Assembly (NCBI RefSeq): GCF_021227995.1
Contig: NZ_CP089301.1
Location: forward strand, 3,844,001 to 3,908,000
Length of the DNA stretch: 64,000 nucleotides
Origin: Novosphingobium kaempferiae
GTDB lineage: Bacteria; Pseudomonadota; Alphaproteobacteria; Sphingomonadales; Sphingomonadaceae
Reading direction: 5' to 3'
Part shown: positions 61,039 through 64,000 of the stretch, in pieces
How positions within the stretch are numbered: the stretch's first letter is position 1
Layout of the letters: every line of letters starts with the position of its first letter
The notes under the pieces: generated by a model
The model's input: the letters and a program-made list of their open reading frames with translations, nothing else
The model's database searches: none
Told to the model about the DNA's origin: nothing
Program-made: the position numbers and the translations under genes

Positions 61039-62385
61039 TTAGAAGATGCTGCTCGCGGCAAGCACCAGCAGCAGCCCGACCACCGCGACGACCGTCTCCA
61101 TGATCGACCAGGTGCGGAACGTCCCCGGCATATCCGTGCCGAGGTAGCTTTTCACCAGCCAGAAGCCCGGATCGTTGACGTGCGAGAAGAACAGCGATCC
61201 CGCGCCGATGGCGAGCACCATCCACTCTGGCTCGACGCCCGATGTCGCGACGAGGCCCTGCATGACACCCGCCGTGGTAATCGTCGCCACGGTGGCGGAG
61301 CCCGTTGCCAGGCGGATGCAGACAGATACGCCCCAGGCGAGCAGCAGCGGCGAGATCGCGCCGTCGCCCGCAAGGCGCACCAGCAGGTCCGACAGGCCCG
61401 CCGTCACCAGCACCTGCTTGAGCGCGCCGCCCGCGCCGATGGCAAGCAGGATGCCGCCAGCAGGCGCCATGGCCTCGGTCCAGATCGCGCCCTGGATCGT
61501 GCGGTCGCCCAGCCGGTGCCCGAACAGCAGCGGCAGCGCGACGAGGTTGGCGATGAGCAGCGCGACCACCGGATCGCTCACCCAGCCCAGCCACGCCATC
61601 GAAGCGGCGAGGGCAGGCGGCATCAGCGCCACGGCCTGCCCCGCCGCGATCAGCACCACCGGCAGCAGCACGGCGGTCAGCGCACGGCCTACCGGCGGCG
61701 CGGCCACGTCCACCGTCATCGGAGCGAGCGGCGGCGGGCTCAACGTGACCCCGCGCGCGGTGAAGCGGGCGAGCACCGGTCCGGCGATGATCGCGGTCGG
61801 AATGCCGACGATGAGGCCGTAGAGCAGCGTCAGGCCAAGGTTCGCGCCCAATGCGTCCACGGCAAGAAGCGGGCCGGGGTGTGGCGGCACCAGCGCATGG
61901 ACCACCGAAAGTCCGGCCAGCGCTGGCAGCATAAGTCTCAGCTTCGCGGCGTCGTCGTTCTGCCCGCTCGGCAATGCTGCGGCTGCGGAAGCGACGATCG
62001 GCAGCAGCAGCACCAGCCCCGTTTCGAAGAACAGCGGCAGGCCGATCAGCAACGCGGTGAACAGGCTCGCCCACGGTGCGCCGCGAACGCCAGACACGCG
62101 CAATGCTGCACGCGCGAGACCGCCCGCACCGTCCGACAGCTGCAGCATGGCGCCAAGCCCGAGGCCGAGCGCGACGACGAGGCCGGTTCCGCCGAGGATC
62201 GTTCCCGCACCCTTCTCGACCGCTTCCGCCGTCTTCTCCAGCGGGATCCCGGCGAGCAGGCCGACAGTGAACGCGCCGCACAGCAGGCCGATGAACGGAT
62301 GCAGCCGTCCGCGCACGATCAGCAGGATCGAAAGCGCGATACCGGTGATGGCGGAAAGGACGAGCCGGTAGTCTTCCGGCGTCAT
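61039..62385 (-). CDS. GntP-family gluconate:H+ symporter
   Basis: A 448-aa inner-membrane permease with about 12 hydrophobic helices. It carries the GntP signature ALVPPHPGPLLAVDALGANL, with GTILGGTGLVVALGLGLGAM early and AIGAGSLFFSHVNDPGFWLV near the C-terminus, all typical of gluconate permeases. It imports D-gluconate with a proton; related members carry other sugar acids. First gene of a two-gene operon with the GntR regulator. Two inverted repeats upstream (62521-62612) are the likely GntR sites. Confidence 0.93.
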   Translation of the reverse strand: MTPEDYRLVLSAITGIALSILLIVRGRLHPFIGLLCGAFTVGLLAGIPLEKTAEAVEKGAGTILGGTGLVVALGLGLGAMLQLSDGAGGLARAALRVSGVRGAPWASLFTALLIGLPLFFETGLVLLLPIVASAAAALPSGQNDDAAKLRLMLPALAGLSVVHALVPPHPGPLLAVDALGANLGLTLLYGLIVGIPTAIIAGPVLARFTARGVTLSPPPLAPMTVDVAAPPVGRALTAVLLPVVLIAAGQAVALMPPALAASMAWLGWVSDPVVALLIANLVALPLLFGHRLGDRTIQGAIWTEAMAPAGGILLAIGAGGALKQVLVTAGLSDLLVRLAGDGAISPLLLAWGVSVCIRLATGSATVATITTAGVMQGLVATSGVEPEWMVLAIGAGSLFFSHVNDPGFWLVKSYLGTDMPGTFRTWSIMETVVAVVGLLLVLAASSIF

Positions 62386-62701
62386 GAACGCGCAGTCCCG
62401 GCCACGATATGCTGCACGCGGCGGCGGCCTTCGGGCAACCGCACAAGACGTAATGACGATGTCATCCGTTCCCTCTCCCTTGTCGACGATTCGCGCTGCC
62501 GTTGAAGCGCGTTCGCCTGAAACCTGTTGGACAGGTTATAGCTCGAATTAGGCGATGTACTAGAGAATTTCGAAGTATCGGCGATTTTTCGCTTGAACCT
62601 GTCAGACTGATTCCCTTATCATCGCCTTCAATGAAATCCGGCAACGGCGGTCGGGATTCCGGCTGCCACCATCAAACTGGGTCATGTCGAGGGAGAGTGA
62701 G
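62386..62701. promoter_or_regulatory. Divergent gntP promoter region with two GntR-type operators
   Basis: AACCTGT-TGG-ACAGGTT (62521-62537) is a perfect inverted repeat; AACCTGT-CAG-ACTGATT (62596-62612) repeats its left arm exactly and the right arm imperfectly, 75 bp away. The core GT-N3-AC is that of FadR-subfamily GntR sites. They lie between gntP-like (minus) and the LuxR-type gene (plus) and may control both. Confidence 0.6.
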
Positions 62702-62959
62702 ATGCACCTTGTTGCGGATCCTTGTGTCGTTCCCACCGCTCCGGGCGAACCGGATGCTCCCCATCTCACGCCCACGCAGCTCAAGGTGCTGCGCTGCGTC
62801 CATTCGGGCCTGCTGAACAAGCAGATCGCCTACGAACTCGGCATGGCCGAGGCGACGGTGAAGGTCCACATGACCGCCCTGATGCGCAAGCTGAACGTGC
62901 GCAACCGGACCCAGGCGGCGATCGCCGCAGGCCGTCTCGAAGGCGCGGCCGCGTTCTGA
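62702..62959 (+). CDS. Small LuxR-type HTH protein (no receiver or ligand domain)
   Basis: An 85-aa protein consisting almost only of a LuxR_C HTH: LTPTQLKVLRCVHSGLLNKQ, IAYELGMAEATVKVHMTALM and RKLNVRNRTQAAIAAGRLEG. The usual receiver or autoinducer domain is absent. The ATG at 62702 has GGGAG 8 bp upstream; an in-frame ATG at 62684 adds six residues. It lies between the gluconate permease (divergent) and the oxidoreductase (44 bp downstream, same strand). It could bind the shared upstream elements near 56.5 and 59.7 kb, which is speculative. Confidence 0.88.
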   Translation: MHLVADPCVVPTAPGEPDAPHLTPTQLKVLRCVHSGLLNKQIAYELGMAEATVKVHMTALMRKLNVRNRTQAAIAAGRLEGAAAF

Positions 62960-63002
62960 GCAACGCTTGGCCGAAGTGCCGGTGCGAATTGGGGAGAGGG
63001 TG

Positions 63003-64000
63003 ATGTCGGCAGGTTCTCGGCGCGATGTTCTGGGCGGTCTCGGCGCGGGCCTCGTGCTTGCGGGAATGGGTGCGGGCCGGGCGATCGGCGCGCCGCGCAA
63101 GATCGGCTACGCGGTGGTCGGCCTCGGCTACTATGCGACCCGGCAGATCATGCCCAACTTCGCAGGGTGTGAGCATTCGAGCCTCGTCGCGCTGGTCAGC
63201 GGCACGCCTGCCAAGCTGGATCAGTACGGCGCCGAATACGGCATCCCGAAGACGCACCGCTACAGCTACGCGGACTTCGACCGCATCCGCGACAATCCGG
63301 ATATCGACGCGGTCTACATCGTGCTGCCCAACAGCCTCCATGCCGAGTACACGGTGCGCGCCGCGCAGGCGGGCAAGCATGTCATGTGCGAAAAGCCGAT
63401 GGCGACCTCGGTGGCCGAGTGCGAGACGATGATCGCCGCCTGCCGCAAGGCCGGGAAGAAGCTGATGATCGGCTACCGCTCGCGCTTCGAGCCTTACAAT
63501 CGCCTTGCGATAGAACTCGCGCGCGGCGGCCATGTCGGCCCGACGAGGCTCATCACGGCGGAGCACGGTTTTCCGATCCAGCCCGGCCAGTGGCGTCTCG
63601 ACAAGCCGCTGTCCGGTGGCGGCTCGATGATGGACATCGGCATCTACAGCCTGAACGCCGCGCGCTACCTCACCGGGGAAGAGCCCGTCGAAGTCAGCGC
63701 GATCGAGTCCACCGACCGCTCCGATCCGCGCTTTCGCACCGTGGAGGACCGCATCACGTTCGCGCTGCGCTTTCCTTCGGGGATCGAGGCGAACTGCATC
63801 TCCAGCTACAGTTCCGCGCACAACGGCTATCGCGTCATCGGCACCGAGGGGTGGATCGGCATGGAGCCCGCGACGCCCTATACCGGCCAGACCATGATGA
63901 TCCGCAAGGGCAACAAGACCGAACCGCGCGTCCTGCCTGCCCCGGCGAAGAACCAGTTCGCGGGGCAGCTGGACCATCTCGCAGAGTGCGTCCTGAACGG
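63003..64000 (+). CDS. Tat-exported Gfo/Idh/MocA oxidoreductase (glucose-fructose oxidoreductase-like), 3' truncated by window edge
   Basis: 332 residues are visible. A twin-arginine leader (SRRDVLGGLGAGLVLAGMGA) precedes a Rossmann fold (KIGYAVVGLGYYATRQIMPN), VLPNSLHAEYTVRAAQAGKH and the Lys motif MCEKPMATSVAEC; the C-terminal domain has GGSMMDIGIYSLNAARYLTG with the catalytic-type Asp and Tyr. Periplasmic family members hold NADP tightly and oxidise glucose to gluconolactone (GFOR) or make 3-keto sugars. The gluconate genes next door favour the former; the ThuA-like gene upstream leaves the latter open. GGGAGAGGG precedes the ATG. Confidence 0.88.
   Translation, partial: MSAGSRRDVLGGLGAGLVLAGMGAGRAIGAPRKIGYAVVGLGYYATRQIMPNFAGCEHSSLVALVSGTPAKLDQYGAEYGIPKTHRYSYADFDRIRDNPDIDAVYIVLPNSLHAEYTVRAAQAGKHVMCEKPMATSVAECETMIAACRKAGKKLMIGYRSRFEPYNRLAIELARGGHVGPTRLITAEHGFPIQPGQWRLDKPLSGGGSMMDIGIYSLNAARYLTGEEPVEVSAIESTDRSDPRFRTVEDRITFALRFPSGIEANCISSYSSAHNGYRVIGTEGWIGMEPATPYTGQTMMIRKGNKTEPRVLPAPAKNQFAGQLDHLAECVLN

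Overview
The window is high-GC proteobacterial DNA. Its gene content points to a sphingomonad (Sphingomonadales: Novosphingobium, Sphingobium or Sphingomonas type): four large TonB-dependent receptors, a FecI/FecR/STN-receptor signalling set, many Tat or Sec exported hydrolases, DUF885 and DUF3857 proteins, and a Rieske oxygenase. No rRNA, tRNA, CRISPR array, transposase or phage gene was seen. The assignment rests on gene types, not on a database search.

Layout. 1-890: a TetR regulator with two TetR DNA-binding domains, cut by the left edge. 1033-7118 (minus): ECF sigma factor, FecR anti-sigma, STN-type TonB receptor and an exported PHP-domain phosphoesterase, read as one surface-signalling uptake unit. 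7119-10552: a histidine-kinase remnant, an FAD dehydrogenase and a decayed, frameshifted sulfatase. 10565-18213 (minus): a compact three-gene operon encoding a TPR/outer-membrane barrel protein, a 1038-aa exported FecR-domain protein and an exported TPR-CHAT (caspase-like) protein, with a divergent OmpA-family gene. This is my leading candidate for an undescribed system: a Slam-like export unit with a cargo and a periplasmic protease.

19115-38581 is mostly housekeeping or accessory material: LysR with aldo/keto reductase, a sterol-desaturase-family enzyme, a nucleosidase, a methyltransferase divergent from an Rrf2 regulator, a PhoP/PhoQ-like two-component pair placed tail to tail, a Fiu-like siderophore receptor, a Rieske oxygenase divergent from an aldehyde dehydrogenase, a GGDEF-EAL protein and a DUF3857 transglutaminase-like protein.

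38678-64000 is a carbohydrate-utilisation region. A LacI regulator heads GH31, GH1, GH39 and GH43 glycosidases. Four 14-bp sites of the form TGNTNGCGNTNNCA, centred on CG, lie before GH31 (two sites), GH39 and the distal TonB receptor, and so define a probable LacI regulon. Downstream are a DUF885 protein, a ThuA-like protein, two paralogous proteins of about 1010 aa (tandem Pectate_lyase_3 beta-helices as in GH55, fused to an SMP-30/gluconolactonase-type propeller) flanking a TonB receptor, then gluconokinase, a GntR regulator, a GntP gluconate permease, a small LuxR-type HTH protein and a Tat-exported Gfo/Idh/MocA oxidoreductase cut by the right edge. Together these suggest surface uptake of a glucan-like or decorated glycan, periplasmic trimming, oxidation of glucose to gluconolactone and gluconate, import and phosphorylation. 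That pathway is an inference from context.
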